From the NCBI GenBank assembly GCA_003427395.1, contig BFEA01000022.1:2683301-2708348 (forward strand): a DNA stretch of 25,048 bases. The letters run 5' to 3'. This DNA is from Chara braunii (taxonomy: Eukaryota > Streptophyta > Charophyceae > Charales > Characeae). Made by a program: the position numbers and the translations under genes. The first letter of the stretch is position 1, and each line of letters opens with the position of its first letter. Positions 1-8,896 of this stretch are shown one piece after another. The notes beneath the pieces were generated by a model that did no database searches, was not told where the DNA came from, and saw only the letters and a list, made by a program, of their open reading frames with translations.

Positions 1-1334
1 AGGCCGAAACAAATCCTGGCTGAACTTCGGGCTCCTCGCACAACGGTGAGGCAGCCGCGGTTTGCTGTAGTTCCCCCTGCGCGTGCGGGTCCTTCATCGA
101 TGCCGCAACACACAGGGTCAACTTTCTCTCCTATGTTTGGCATACCCCCTCTAGGTGGTCTAGTAGCAACTAGTGGTCTGGTTCATTCAGTCTCAGTCGT
201 ACCATCTACGACAGTGGTCACTACAGTCCCATTGTCAAGCCAGGCTCAGGTTAGTGTGCAACAGCCTGTTTCAGTGGCTATGCAGCCGCTGCAGCAAGCC
301 CCTGGGCCCATGCAGCCTATGCAGTGGATGCCCAAGATAGCTTTGATGAGTCCCAAGCCCTTCTCTGGCGACAGGAAGAAGGATGAGGACTTAGACACCT
401 GGGTGAGGATTGTGCCTACTTATGTGAGGCACAAGCTCACCAGGCCAGAGCAAGAAGTTGTAGTGGCTGCCTCCTTTTTAGAGGGGTCAGCAGCCCGCTG
501 GTTGAATGGCTTAGTGTAGCAGCAGGGCTACCGTCAAAACTTCGATGCTTGGGCACAGGCCCAAACATTGGAAGAGTTTGTACAGTCCGTCTGCAACAGG
601 TGGCATGACCCGCAAGGGGCTCAAAAGGCCACCGATGCTATCAACAATCTTTGTGCGAGAAGGTACAAAAATGTTAGAGAGTTGACGGACACCGTAGAAC
701 GCTTACTCGTGGTACCTGGTGTGCGTTTTGACCAGCAGGTTCTCCTAACGGATTACCTAAGTTGCCTACCTGCAGAGGTAAGGACCAAGCTGGTTGACGA
801 GGCCTATGTCGAACAGCACACCTTCGCTTCTTTTAGTAAGAAAGCTTTGGACATAGAAGCAAAGTTGGGATCTGCGCATCAGGTGTCCCATGATGGTAGG
901 AAGAGACTCCCCCAGGACTGGAAGAAGAAGGGTCAGTTAATGTTCGTTGACCATGATGGTCAAACGACGGAGATTGACGATTTCCCAGATCTTGGGGAGG
1001 TGACAGAGCACGAAGGGGCCAGTGAGACTACGGATGGGGGAGTCGTGGCACCTATCAAGGAAAAGGCTAGGGGGACCGGGAAGAAGAAGGTAGTACGGTC
1101 CACGAGTCAGGGCGACCAAGGGACACCCGCATGGGTGAAAATTGGCTTAGATTACGAGGTGTGGAGAGACCCAGGGGTACATGCATGAACTGTGGCAACT
1201 ATGGCCACACGTCCAGGACTTGCCGCAACAAGAAGGTCACCACGAAGGTAGCCTCACCAACGGTGGTGGGCTTATCTTCGAATCCTGGGAGTGCTTCTGC
1301 GAGCAGCTCACAGGGGAACACCTCGGGCCAGTAG
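1..1334 (+). pseudogene. Gag of gypsy copy A (broken)
   Basis: The structural Gag would package retrotransposon RNA. The frame is open from base 1, so the N-terminus lies outside the window. A Pro/Gln/Met-rich segment is followed by the retrotransposon gag core (motifs WLNGLV and RWHDPQGAQKATDAINNL) and by a C-x2-C-x4-H-x4-C zinc knuckle, CMNCGNYGHTSRTC, near 1182-1223. Two lesions break it: TAG at 517-519, where copy B has CAG, and a 7-bp deletion near 1172 that moves the zinc knuckle to another frame (open 1131-1334). The stop at 1332-1334 matches the gag stop of copy B. The last 150 nt overlap the pol frame. Confidence 0.85.
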
Positions 1335-1904
1335 GAGAGTTAGCCGCTCTTACTCGTGCTGAAGTGGTAACGTTGCCTTCCCCACTTCAGGCGTTGGCCA
1401 AGGCTAGTGACCCACACATCGCCCCGCATACACATTCAGACCCACTGACGCTCTGTTCAAGAGATGTGTCTGAGGCCCTAGAAGAGTTAGAGACTGAGTG
1501 GTCAGGGAAGGACCTCAGGGACTCTTGGGCGATGATCAGTAGAGGTCCAAAGGGTGAACATTTCGTGGTAGAAGTAGATGTAGGTGGCCGCAAGGTGGGC
1601 GCCTTCGCAGACATAGGCTCTACACGAAATTTCATCAGTTGTGCTTGTGTGGATAGACTGCGCTTAGGGGACCAAGTGCAGCGGCTTAGCAGAACTGTAG
1701 CTTCTATGCTAGCCAACAAGCACCAAATGGTTGTCAAAGACTATGTCAAGGACGTAGCCTGCACCTTCTCCTATGGAGGAGGGGAAGTGATCCACAAGAT
1801 CGACGAATTGCCATTCGATATGCTACTAGGCATGTACTACCTCGAAGTCTCGCAACCTCAGTTTGACTGGGATAGAAAGTTGTTGATCCACGAATTGCCT
1901 AGAG
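1181..1904 (+). pseudogene. Protease part of pol, gypsy copy A (cut by LINE-A)
   Basis: The frame lies at -1 relative to the gag zinc-knuckle frame and overlaps it by about 150 nt, as in copy B. It encodes a linker, then a retropepsin-like aspartic protease with the active-site segment GAFADIGSTRNFIS (DIG codons 1610-1618) and the downstream LPFDMLLGMYYLEV strand. Copy B has five more residues before LPFDM, so A carries a 15-nt in-frame deletion. Similarity to copy B stops around 1904, where LINE-A begins; pol resumes after the poly(A) at 3469. The active-site triplet is Asp-Ile-Gly instead of the usual Asp-Thr/Ser-Gly. Confidence 0.8.
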
Positions 1905-3065
1905 GTACGCGCGGAAGAAACCCTGGCCGCCCTTTTCCACATTGGAAAGAAGAGCGCGCTCACCCGGTATACCCCGGAGGTGATAAGATGCTGGAGGAAC
2001 TCTGAGCTGCACAGGATCCGTGTGATACAAGACAAAGAACTGTGGATCGCATACCAGCCTAACACCCCCGTGGCAAAGCTCCCAATGGACCCTGAGGAAT
2101 GGCAGTGGTCCCCCCAGCACAAACGCAGAAGCGGGGAGAACAAAAAGCTGCACACCCTAACGATGAAAGCCACCTATCGGCTGCTGCGATCGAAAGTGAA
2201 TATAAAGGAAAAGGTGAAACATCGATGGAGGTCCCACCTGAATCTAGGAACTGAAGCAATCCGGCCCATCAGATGGTTCTCCACCACCAAGTCCAGGCCG
2301 GCGAAGATGGCCTCACTGCAATCGCAGATCGAACACCGATGCCTGCCCACCAATGACTGGTTAATTGACCGCACTTATCTAGAACAGAAGGGACGGGCGC
2401 TGCCATGGTGTACATCGTGCCACACGGCCTTTCCCTCCCGCAAAATCCCAGAAACCATCGAGCATATCTTTATGCAATGTCCTGGAGCGGTGCTTACATG
2501 GCGGTGGTGGGACAGGATCTGGACACGGCTTGCCACAGGCTCCAGATGGCCATGGGATTGGAGAGTCATTCTGTGTGAAACATGGTCCTCCCCCACGGAC
2601 AGCACCTTTGAAAACAATGTGTTCAAATTGGGGAGGAGAGCTGTCATGTGGGCCCTCTCGAGAAAACGTTGTATCCTTGCAATAGAGGGGGTCCGCATAG
2701 CTGGAGAAGAAGTAACAGACACGATCAAACAGTTCATCCAACAAGAACTCAGGGTGCAGTGGCAAAAAACAAAAAATAACTTGGATCGGTTTCAGACAGC
2801 CAAAGATATAAAAAAAGCAATTCAACAATTCTCCGGGGACTGGTTGGGCGGAGAGGACGGTGGCTGGATTGCAGCGGTTCGATGGGACAGCGCACCCGAG
2901 CAGGAACAGCACCAGGATGAGCTGAGGAGAGATTATTCTATCAACTTCAGAGATTGGACCACGGTGGGACAGGAGGTCCCATTGCGACCGCCCACTGACT
3001 TCCCGGACCCTTTCCCGCCCCACCAGCTGGCCATGGTTGACATGCAATGGTACGGAGCAGAGTGA
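1905..3065 (+). pseudogene. LINE-A ORF2 C-terminal fragment with zf-RVT-like zinc motif
   Basis: The open frame runs from the insertion boundary (about 1905, no genuine start) to TGA at 3063-3065, so only the region after the RT domain remains. A Cys/His cluster C-x2-C-x14-H-x4-C (CTSCHTAFP..., IEHIFMQC; about 2409-2480) resembles the zinc-binding domain that follows RT in plant L1-type LINEs. The surrounding order (RxxHRCLPTNDWL, then a Trp-rich stretch, then a charged helical tail) parallels LINE-B residues 900-1034 and its tail. The fragment itself has no internal stop, so insertion may be fairly recent or may have begun from an intact template. Confidence 0.8.
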
Positions 3066-3448
3066 GCAGTGCGGGAGCAGAAGTCCTTTTTAGTTCAGTT
3101 TCAGTTCAGGGACGCTGGACCCGGTTTCCAGCAGCACAGGAGATTGGGCGGGTCGACGGAGGGAGGGACTAGTCTGTTGTAGTAGGTATCTGGCGCCGGT
3201 TCTAAGGTGAAGAGGTCCCCCCTCCCCCGCTTCCTGCGCAGTCAATCCCCTGGATACCAGGGTAATCAATGCTGGCAGGAAAACTTTCACAACTGTATCT
3301 TTCTGACATATTCCAGTTTAAATTGTATAAGGGACGTTGGGCCTGGTTCCCAGCAGGTGATGCTCCCCACCAATAGATGGAGCCTCCCCCCAGGTGCTAG
3401 TGGTGTCTTCTCTTATCAGCACCACTAACACTGGTGGGGGCGTTTCTC
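3066..3448 (+). other. LINE-A 3' untranslated region
   Basis: Non-coding stretch between the ORF2 stop and the poly(A). It contains a diverged direct repeat of about 29 bp (3109-3137 and 3331-3359, both beginning GGGACG.TGG), 222 bp apart. A perfect stem-loop lies close to the 3' end and is listed separately. Confidence 0.75.
3398..3427 (+). other. LINE-A 3'-terminal stem-loop
   Basis: TAGTGGTG (3398-3405) pairs perfectly with CACCACTA (3420-3427) around a 14-nt loop. The hairpin ends 21 nt before the poly(A). LINEs with stringent 3'-end recognition use such hairpins to recruit their own reverse transcriptase; that role here is inferred from position only. Confidence 0.6.
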
Positions 3449-3468
3449 AAAAAAAAAAAAAAAAAAAA

Positions 3469-4672
3469 TTGTTAGATTGCAGAAGTATAAAGCTAGCAGT
3501 CTAATAGAAAATTGCGGGTGTATGTGTGCTTCATCCTTCTATAACTACTATAAGCAGAATCGAGAGGAGGGCATGTATCTAGTCTTTGTCTCTAAGAAAG
3601 GGGAGGCTGTTAAATCACCCCCAAAGATAGAGAAAGTCGTCGCACAATATTCAGACCTTTTTGAGGAGCCCAAAGTCGTGATGGAAAGGGAGGTTGTACA
3701 TGGGATAGAGATTGTCCCAGGTAGCAAGGCGCCTAGAGGACGGATCTATAGGATGTCTCCCGCGGAGTTAGATGAGCTTCGCCGCCAGCTCAAGGAGCTC
3801 ACAGAGAAGGGATGGATACGGCCTCGTACCTCCTCTTATGGTGCGCCAGTCTTATTTGTCCCAAAGAAGGGAGGTCTATTAAGGATTTGCATTGACTATA
3901 GGGGTCTCAATGCCATCACCGTTAAGAACGCTGAGCCCCTACCTCGCATTGACGACCTCTTGGATAGAGTGCAGGGATGCCGGTACTTCACAAAGATAGA
4001 TCTGAATTCCGGATACCATCAAATTGTCGTTAGACCTGAGGACCAGCACAAAACCGCATTTCAGACCAGGTACGGTCTGTACGAGTTTGTGGTGATGCCT
4101 TTTGGCCTATGCAATGCGCCTGGTACATTTCAGCACGCGATGAACCGGATATTTCATGAGTACTTGGACAAGTTTATCGTCGTGTACCTCGATGATATTC
4201 TTATCCTTAGTAGGACTGTAGAGGAGCACGCTGAGCACTTGAAAACAGTGCTAGGTCTCCTAAGACAGCACCAGTACAAGGTAAAATTGGATAAATGCGA
4301 GTTTGGTCGCACCAAGATCTTGTACTTGGGTCATGAAATTTCAGCAGATGGATTGAGGCCAGAAGATGCGAAGGTGTCCAGCATACGTGACTGACCCAGA
4401 CCTCGGACTGTTACTGAGGTCAGATCGTTTTTGGGGATGACGGGCTACTATCGTCCGTTTGTGAAGAACTATAGTACTATAGCTTCCCCATTAACAGATC
4501 TAGCTCGACTTGACACCCCTTGGGAGTGGTCTGAAGAGTGTGAAGCAAGCTTCAAGAAATTGAAGTATGCTCTGACACACTACGAAGTTCTCAAACTTTC
4601 GGATCCTGACGAGCCATTTATTGTGACCACATACGCTAAGCCAATATGGCATAGGCGCGGTCCTTGCGCAAC
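3469..4672 (+). pseudogene. Reverse transcriptase and start of RNase H, gypsy copy A
   Basis: Continuation of copy A pol after LINE-A. Visible RT motifs are the ICIDYRGLN block, FTKIDLNSGYHQI with the first catalytic Asp, PFGLCNAPGTFQ, and the catalytic YLDD box near 4180-4195. TGA at 4392-4394 replaces a Trp codon (TGG in copy B). The same frame continues through the GMTGYYRPFVKNYS thumb/connection region into the start of RNase H. A 1-bp insertion near 4637 shifts the frame, and homology ends at about 4672. The Gly in DLNSGYHQI is kept here but is Arg in copy B. Confidence 0.88.
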
Positions 4673-4673
4673 G

Positions 4674-4808
4674 TGTCGCAACTGCCTGGACCCCAAATAT
4701 GAAATTGACAGTTGAGGGCCTCTTGCGTAAGCCAGGCCCGCCTTCACTTAGGGCGGGCAATGCTGCAAACAGGGCCCCATAGGCCTACCGAGGACCCTGA
4801 TCCTCGCA
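4674..4808 (-). repeat. Partial 3' LTR of gypsy fragment C
   Basis: The LTR begins with TG at 4808-4807 (minus strand TGCGAGGATC), directly after the polypurine tract, and matches the LTR copies of element B for about 135 bp before the junction with copy A. It holds one GC-rich hairpin unit (CCCGCC...GGCGGG, near 4737-4758), whereas both LTR copies of B carry two in tandem. Confidence 0.75.
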
Positions 4809-4823
4809 TTCCCTCCTCCTTTA
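4809..4823 (-). promoter_or_regulatory. Polypurine tract of gypsy fragment C
   Basis: The minus strand reads AAAGGAGGAGGGAA immediately before the TG of the LTR. This is the expected place and composition for the plus-strand primer of an LTR retrotransposon. Element B has AAAGGAGGAAGGAA at the equivalent place. Confidence 0.75.
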
Positions 4824-4848
4824 CTTCGTAAGTCCTTTGAGAAGTCTC

Positions 4849-5275
4849 TTATTCTGCAGGCATCTTCCCCTTGAGTGCTCTTTCATAGCCTGCGATCACT
4901 TGCGGTGCTGTTCTCACGAGTTCTTCTCGTGTGAACCACTGGTCTTCTTTAGGATCCAGATGATGTTTGAAGCTCACACGATACTGCATTCTCAGTTTAG
5001 GTGGTCGCCCTCTGCCTGATGGTCGAGGGACAGGCATCACTCGATGCTCGGCGATCTGGTCAATGTCCACTTCGCCATCCATGGTTGGGGGCAGCATTGA
5101 TCTTCTGGAAGGGAACTGATCAGTGGCAGTGAAAGGTGCCAGCTTGGAGGCATGAAACACTGGGTAGGTGCGTAGGTGTGCAGGAATACGGATCACGTAT
5201 GAAGGCCCATCCGGTTGATCCCCTACAATGGCCAAGATCTCCCAGGGTCCAAAATACTGCGCATCAGTTTTCTAG
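4849..5275 (-). pseudogene. Chromodomain-like C-terminus of gypsy fragment C pol
   Basis: This frame encodes the post-integrase tail: the AQYFGPWEI and FHASKLAPF blocks typical of the gypsy integrase C-terminus, then EVDIDQI, a GRPPK linker, MQYRVSFKHH and DQWFTREELVRTAPQVI, ending at TAA (4849-4851). The order matches a diverged chromodomain (hydrophobic strand, aromatic strand, W-containing motif, C-terminal helix), which in chromoviruses steers integration to marked chromatin. It lies at -1 relative to the upstream integrase frame; the same break occurs in copy B. The chromodomain call rests on pattern, not a profile search. Confidence 0.65.
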
Positions 5276-5600
5276 AGATCCCCATCTCCTGACCTAGTTC
5301 AGATGACTTTACCCAGACTCTATCACCTACCTGAAAGTTAGAGGGCCGTCTATGCTTATTCTCGGATGTGATCATAGCATCCTGAGACTTCTTAATATGT
5401 TCAACGGCCTGCTGCAGCAAAGTCTATGCTGCCAGGTGCTGCAGTGGATTGTCTTTCTGGTAGCAGGAAGTCAAGGGCAGTTCTGGGCTTCCAACCAAGA
5501 TGTAACTGGTTGGGAGTCATACCGGTAGTACTGTGCACAGCATTGTTGTACAAGCTGGCGACGAGCGGTAACTTCTCATCCCAGTCATCCTGACTTGGCT
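5223..5600 (-). pseudogene. Integrase C-terminal fragment, gypsy fragment C
   Basis: The minus strand encodes KPSQDDWDEKLPLVASLYNN, the LGWKPRTA motif and the FQVGDRVWVKS block found after the integrase catalytic core, in two frames because of a deletion of about 20 bp near 5415 relative to copy B. The catalytic core itself is missing: homology to B stops at about 5600. Confidence 0.8.
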
Positions 5601-6330
5601 TAAACCACCAGTACCTTCCGGAGCACTCTGCCGAACCTCTCTTTTTTCCATCCGACAAACCTCTTTGTCTCATTGGAATGCAACTGATAATTGGTCGTGG
5701 TACGGGGAGCTACCGGTCCTTCGACACGGGCGACCAGTACTGTGCTGGTTTCGTTTTTTATTTTTCCTTTCTTTTTCATTTGTTTCCCCCCTTTTTTTTT
5801 TTTTTTTATTCTCGTGGTTTTCCTTTTATCCCATTGGGCACTCTGGTACTGGCAGAGGAGCTGTAGAAGGCATGAATAACGGGCTCTTTGCCAGCAAAAA
5901 AAACGGAAAAAAAAAAAAAAAACGAGCTTGGAAGTTGGGGGCACGAGGGAGTTAGGGCCTCGCTCCACTACAATCAAAATGCTCGAAAGACAAACTTTGG
6001 GGGCGTATATGTGCTGTTTTTTTTTTCCCCCTTTGTCCTTTTCCCCATTGGGCACTCGAGTATTGGCAGGCGAGCCGCAGAAGGCATAAATGGCGGACTC
6101 GTTGTCAGTGCTACGAACTGGACTCTTGTGTTGATAGGAGAGAGTATGTTCTCCATGAACATTGGTTTTCAGTGCTACGAACCTCCATTGGTGTATTATT
6201 GGTGCAATGCTGCTCTCTGGACACAGTGTGACTATCTGGCTTTCAATGTGATGGTGTGAACTGGAACTGTCATCTCGCTGTTGCTTATCAGCAAAGATCA
6301 GCGGTGAAGATCGGACACTTTTTTTTTTTC
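5601..6330. repeat. A/T-homopolymer-rich region with a diverged direct repeat
   Basis: No gene is recognised. Long T or A runs lie near 5791-5808, 5907-5922, 6016-6027 and 6319-6330. A block of about 75 bp starting CCCATTGGGCACTC at 5830 recurs in diverged form at 6044, 214 bp on. Each copy is followed or preceded by homopolymer tracts, as in tandem retroposed units. Long minus-strand open frames here are Lys-rich because of the T runs and are not considered real. Confidence 0.5.
6115..6288 (-). repeat. Dispersed repeat, inverted partner of 16952-17123
   Basis: The reverse complement of this stretch matches 16952-17123 with few differences, including the segment around CACATTGAAAGCCAGATAG. 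It contains the 13-mer CAGTGCTACGAAC in part, repeated about 64 bp apart. The repeat family is not recognised. Confidence 0.75.
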
Positions 6331-6704
6331 TGAGTAGAGGGGCCTTACCAGCCCCGGTTCTTCTTTCTGGTACCAGCGGTGGGGTCTTTGAGGGCCAAAA
6401 AACGAACCAGGCCCCCCCTAAAAGAAATCCTGCCCTCCCCTGCATATGCAGGCCGGTCAAAGTTGTAGTTCGACTGTCTAGCCGGAAATGGCTTCGCTCG
6501 CCATTCGAGTATCCCGGGGTCGACGCTGTAAGGCATGGGGGCAGCTGTCCGTAGTAGGGGAAGATGGCCTGTGGCCGGGGTGTTGGGCCAAAGCGAGGAT
6601 GGAACATAAGGAATGCTGATGTTTGGGGTGAAGAGCGGCGATTACTAGCTTAGTGCAAGCTTAGGCTTCCACAGGAAGAATAGCAGAAAACTTCTTGTAT
6701 TTCC
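6331..6704. other. Unassigned intergenic stretch
   Basis: I see no coding, repeat or RNA feature that can be supported here. Confidence 0.4.
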
Positions 6705-6898
6705 AGGCGAACTTAGGCTGTGGTGAGGGGTGGTAAATCCCTCCCGAGGTAAGTAATCAATGCTGTGCACTTGGGCCTCCCAGCCATAATGGGGAGAAGC
6801 GTGTGTGAGTAACTGTTGTATCTCTTTTGTCAGGGGAGGAACCAGACTGCTGCTCGCCAGAATGGATATGGAGCCATAACCCTGAGGTTCTGTTTCGA
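6705..6898 (+). repeat. LINE-B-family 3'-end remnant
   Basis: This plus-strand segment matches the last 200 bp of LINE-B (minus strand, about 7815-7618). Shared landmarks are GGTGAGGGGTGGTA, AAGTAATCAAT, CCATAATGGGGAG, CCAGAATGG and GAGGTTCTGTTT. It ends with TTTCGAAA where LINE-B has its CGAA tail. It is probably a severely 5'-truncated or decayed copy, and forms an inverted pair with the LINE-B 3' end across about 720 bp. Confidence 0.7.
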
Positions 6899-7381
6899 AA
6901 GGGGGGGAGGGGGGGGGGGGCNCCCTGGCCCCAACAAAAATGCACTGGGGTTAGGGAGCAAGGTACATAGAGACAGTAAATGACATGGGAGTTAGGTGAG
7001 GGATGGCAAGGTATCCCAAACAGGTTAAAACATATAGCATGATAGCTGGGTAAAGGTAGATTAAGTAGGAAGTGATGATACAATAGTCTGTGGAGTTTGA
7101 TAGGCGGCCTGAAAAACTGCAAGGTAGGCCCCTCCCCTCGCCCTGTCTCTCTGAGGATCCTTCTTCTGTGTGTCTGCGTGCTGCTAGGAAGCCTCCCGGC
7201 CAGCAGGGTGGCCCCCAGAGAAAGACCATGGTTTTGGGGGGTGGGCCCCCTTTAGCAGGTTCCCCCTTGGTAGACGATCAATGCCACAAGGGTTGGGCTG
7301 TTCCCCTCTCTGATCTGATTTCCCCCCTTTCTTTGGATGTACAAACATGCTTGCCGGTGACAAGTAACTGCTGGCCCGCAG
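6862..7381 (+). repeat. R repeat, copy 1
   Basis: From GGAGCCATAACCCTGAGG through a G-rich run to GTAGACGATCAATGCCACAA the sequence recurs with high identity at 14137-14583 and, from about 6955 on, at 14693-15045. It includes a stretch with an N at 6922 inside poly(G). It encodes no convincing protein. LINE-B lies immediately to its right, so copy 1 and copies 2-3 were originally close together. The unit shares its first 30 bp with the LINE-B 3' end. Confidence 0.75.
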
Positions 7382-7398
7382 AATAGAAGGGGCTTTGT
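7382..7398 (+). repeat. Left target-site duplication of LINE-B
   Basis: AATAGAAGGGGCTTTGT here is repeated exactly at 13937-13953. It sits directly beside the microsatellite tail of LINE-B, as expected for a target-primed insertion. Confidence 0.85.
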
Positions 7399-7613
7399 TT
7401 GTTTGTTTGTTTGTTTGTTTGTTTGTTCGTTCGTTCGTTCGTTCGTTCGTTCGTTCGTTCGTTCGTTCGTTCGTTCGTTCGTTCGTTCGTTCGTTCGTTC
7501 GTTCGTTCGTTCGTTCGTTNGTTCGTTCGTTCGTTCGTTCGTTCGTTCGTTCGTTCGTTCGTTCGTTCGTTCGTTCGTTCGTTCGTTCGTTCGTTCGTTC
7601 GTTCGTTCGTTCG
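7394..7613 (-). repeat. (CGAA)n/(CAAA)n tail of LINE-B
   Basis: About seven TTTG units (7394-7424) are followed by about 47 TTCG units (7425-7613), with one N at 7520. On the element strand this is a (CGAA)n(CAAA)n 3' tail. Open frames through it (FVRS or NERT repeats) are products of the 4-bp repeat and not genes. Confidence 0.9.
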
Positions 7614-7621
7614 TTTGTAAA

Positions 7622-7639
7622 CAGAACCTCTCGGTTCTG
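7622..7639 (-). other. LINE-B 3'-terminal stem-loop
   Basis: CAGAACC (7622-7628) pairs perfectly with GGTTCTG (7633-7639) around a 4-nt loop. On the element strand the hairpin lies immediately before the tetranucleotide tail. It is only partly kept in the related remnant at 6705-6898. Confidence 0.6.
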
Positions 7640-8739
7640 GCTCCTGCCATTCTGGGGAGCAACAGTCCAGTTCCTATTCCCCCGGCAAGTCAAATATGGA
7701 TACAATAAAGACACCCGCACGCTCCTCCCCATTATGGTTGAGAGGCCCGAGTGGACGAAATTGATTACTTCCCTAGGGAAGGATGTACCACCCCTCACCC
7801 CTGCCCAAGTTAGCCTGTATCTTCTACCTTCTGATTCTCTGAGCCACCTGGCTCCTAGCTCCTCTCAACTGAGAGCTGTCGGATGAACCTGAATGCTAGA
7901 GCTGATGTCCAGGGGCGAGGTCCCACTAGCAACGGGATAGGATTTGAGTGACCCAAATCCTGTCGTGCACTACTCGTGATCCCACCGTTAGTATTTTACA
8001 TGTATTACCCGAAAAAGTAATGAGATCTTCGTTCCCCTCCTCCTCTCCTTAACACTGGGCATGCCCGTGCAAAGACAGCTTCCCGCCAGAATCTTTTCAA
8101 TCGGTTGGGGTTGTGGCCAACCCCAAAAGAGGTTGGGGTCGGCCTTAGCCCACTGGATAGAAGATTTTCAGCATTTTACTTGCTGTTGTGCAATTATCTC
8201 ATTGGGTGGAGCCCTCCTTCAATCACGGAGTATATGGAGGGTGTCAGGATGACTGCTGTCAGAAGTCGAGTTTTATTCCAGAAAATGTGGCGGTTACTTT
8301 GTTCACTGTTTTTGCAACCACCACCATCAGATTATTTGTGATCTGATGGCTGGGAAGCACTCTACCGTGACTTCCTGTGGGAGGTTGCTGGTTTTTTTTT
8401 TTTTTTTGGCCTTTTTCCTGCTTTCCCAGCCCAAAAATTCGTAATGAACTTGTCTGGCCGCTGCCACTCAGTGTCACACTGGATCGGCCACACTCCTATC
8501 CAACTGCTAATGGGACCTCGTCCCAGGGCTGGCGTCTAAAAAAGTTTGCTAGACATGTTTCTAGTACTTTCTACCCATCTCGACCCTGTTTTAACAAATA
8601 ACATATTCGTATCTTGATTAGAGCACGGATTTTCTAGACCGCGTTTGTGGTAAAAAAGATCTGCTCCATTTTTTTTATTATTTTTGGGGGGAGCGACAGT
8701 CCTGTTTTTTTTTGTTTTTTTTTTTTAATAATTAAAACT

Positions 8740-8757
8740 GTAAAACCCTAAACCCTC
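8740..8757 (+). repeat. Short plant-type telomere-like patch (CCCTAAA)
   Basis: Two degenerate CCCTAAA units followed by CCCTCATCC. A similar patch with three units lies at 8897-8921 and also ends in CCCTCATCC, so the pair looks like a small direct duplication in the LINE-B 3' UTR. Confidence 0.55.
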
Positions 8758-8896
8758 ATCCGGTAACCATTACCAACGCCTTTGGGACTCTTGGAATCCC
8801 CTCCTATGCTGGGTTGTGTTGCTACGTTTCTAGGCCCTTGACTGTTCTCCTTGAGTGTCCTACCCATTTTTTAATTCCCTTAAAAAGTATCACTAG

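Larger units (their letters stand above)
1905..3468 (+). mobile_element. LINE-A: 5'-truncated non-LTR retrotransposon inside gypsy copy A
   Basis: Copy B runs straight from protease to RT, whereas copy A is interrupted here by about 1.56 kb of unrelated sequence. The insert holds the C-terminal part of a LINE ORF2, a 380-bp 3' UTR and 20 A residues (3449-3468), after which the gypsy sequence resumes. Poly(A) and 5' truncation are hallmarks of target-primed reverse transcription. I see no clear target-site duplication; a few bases of the target seem lost at the left junction. The protein is related to, but clearly diverged from, the C-terminus of LINE-B, so it is a different subfamily. Confidence 0.87.
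1..4672 (+). mobile_element. Ty3/gypsy LTR retrotransposon copy A (5' end outside window, 3' truncated, interrupted by LINE-A)
   Basis: Read left to right the copy carries gag, a CCHC zinc knuckle, aspartic protease, reverse transcriptase and the first part of RNase H, the Ty3/gypsy order. It aligns along its length with copy B on the other strand (20,500-23,540). Defects seen by that comparison: in-frame TAG at 517, a 7-bp deletion near 1172, a 15-bp deletion near 1801, LINE-A inserted near 1905, TGA at 4392, a 1-bp insertion near 4637, and loss of everything after about 4672 where it abuts inverted fragment C. It is a dead, nested copy. No LTR of this copy lies in the window. Confidence 0.9.
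4674..5600 (-). mobile_element. Gypsy fragment C: integrase C-terminus to 3' LTR start
   Basis: On the minus strand this piece matches copy B from the end of the integrase through the chromodomain-like tail, polypurine tract and first 135 bp of the LTR. Its 5' side ends at about 5600 in the middle of the integrase (motif KPSQDDWDEKLP); its 3' side ends inside the LTR at about 4674, where copy A begins in the opposite orientation. A deletion of about 20 bp near 5415 breaks the frame relative to B. It keeps what looks like the better version of the protein C-terminus. Confidence 0.85.

Noticed and set aside
2379-3047. 222-codon minus-strand open frame opposite LINE-A ORF2
   Set aside because: It is antisense to a recognisable LINE coding region with zinc motif and shows no motif of its own.
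5600-6607. 335-codon minus-strand open frame, Lys-rich
   Set aside because: It crosses the gypsy fragment end, homopolymer runs and a dispersed repeat; composition follows the T-runs and no domain is visible.
7394-7613. Regular short repeats that might suggest a CRISPR array
   Set aside because: The unit is 4 bp with no spacers; it is the LINE-B 3' tail.
7184-7798. Long open frames encoding repeated Asn-Glu-Arg-Thr or Phe-Val-Arg-Ser
   Set aside because: They are translations of the TTCG/TTTG microsatellite, open in several frames at once; no protein gene is needed to explain them.
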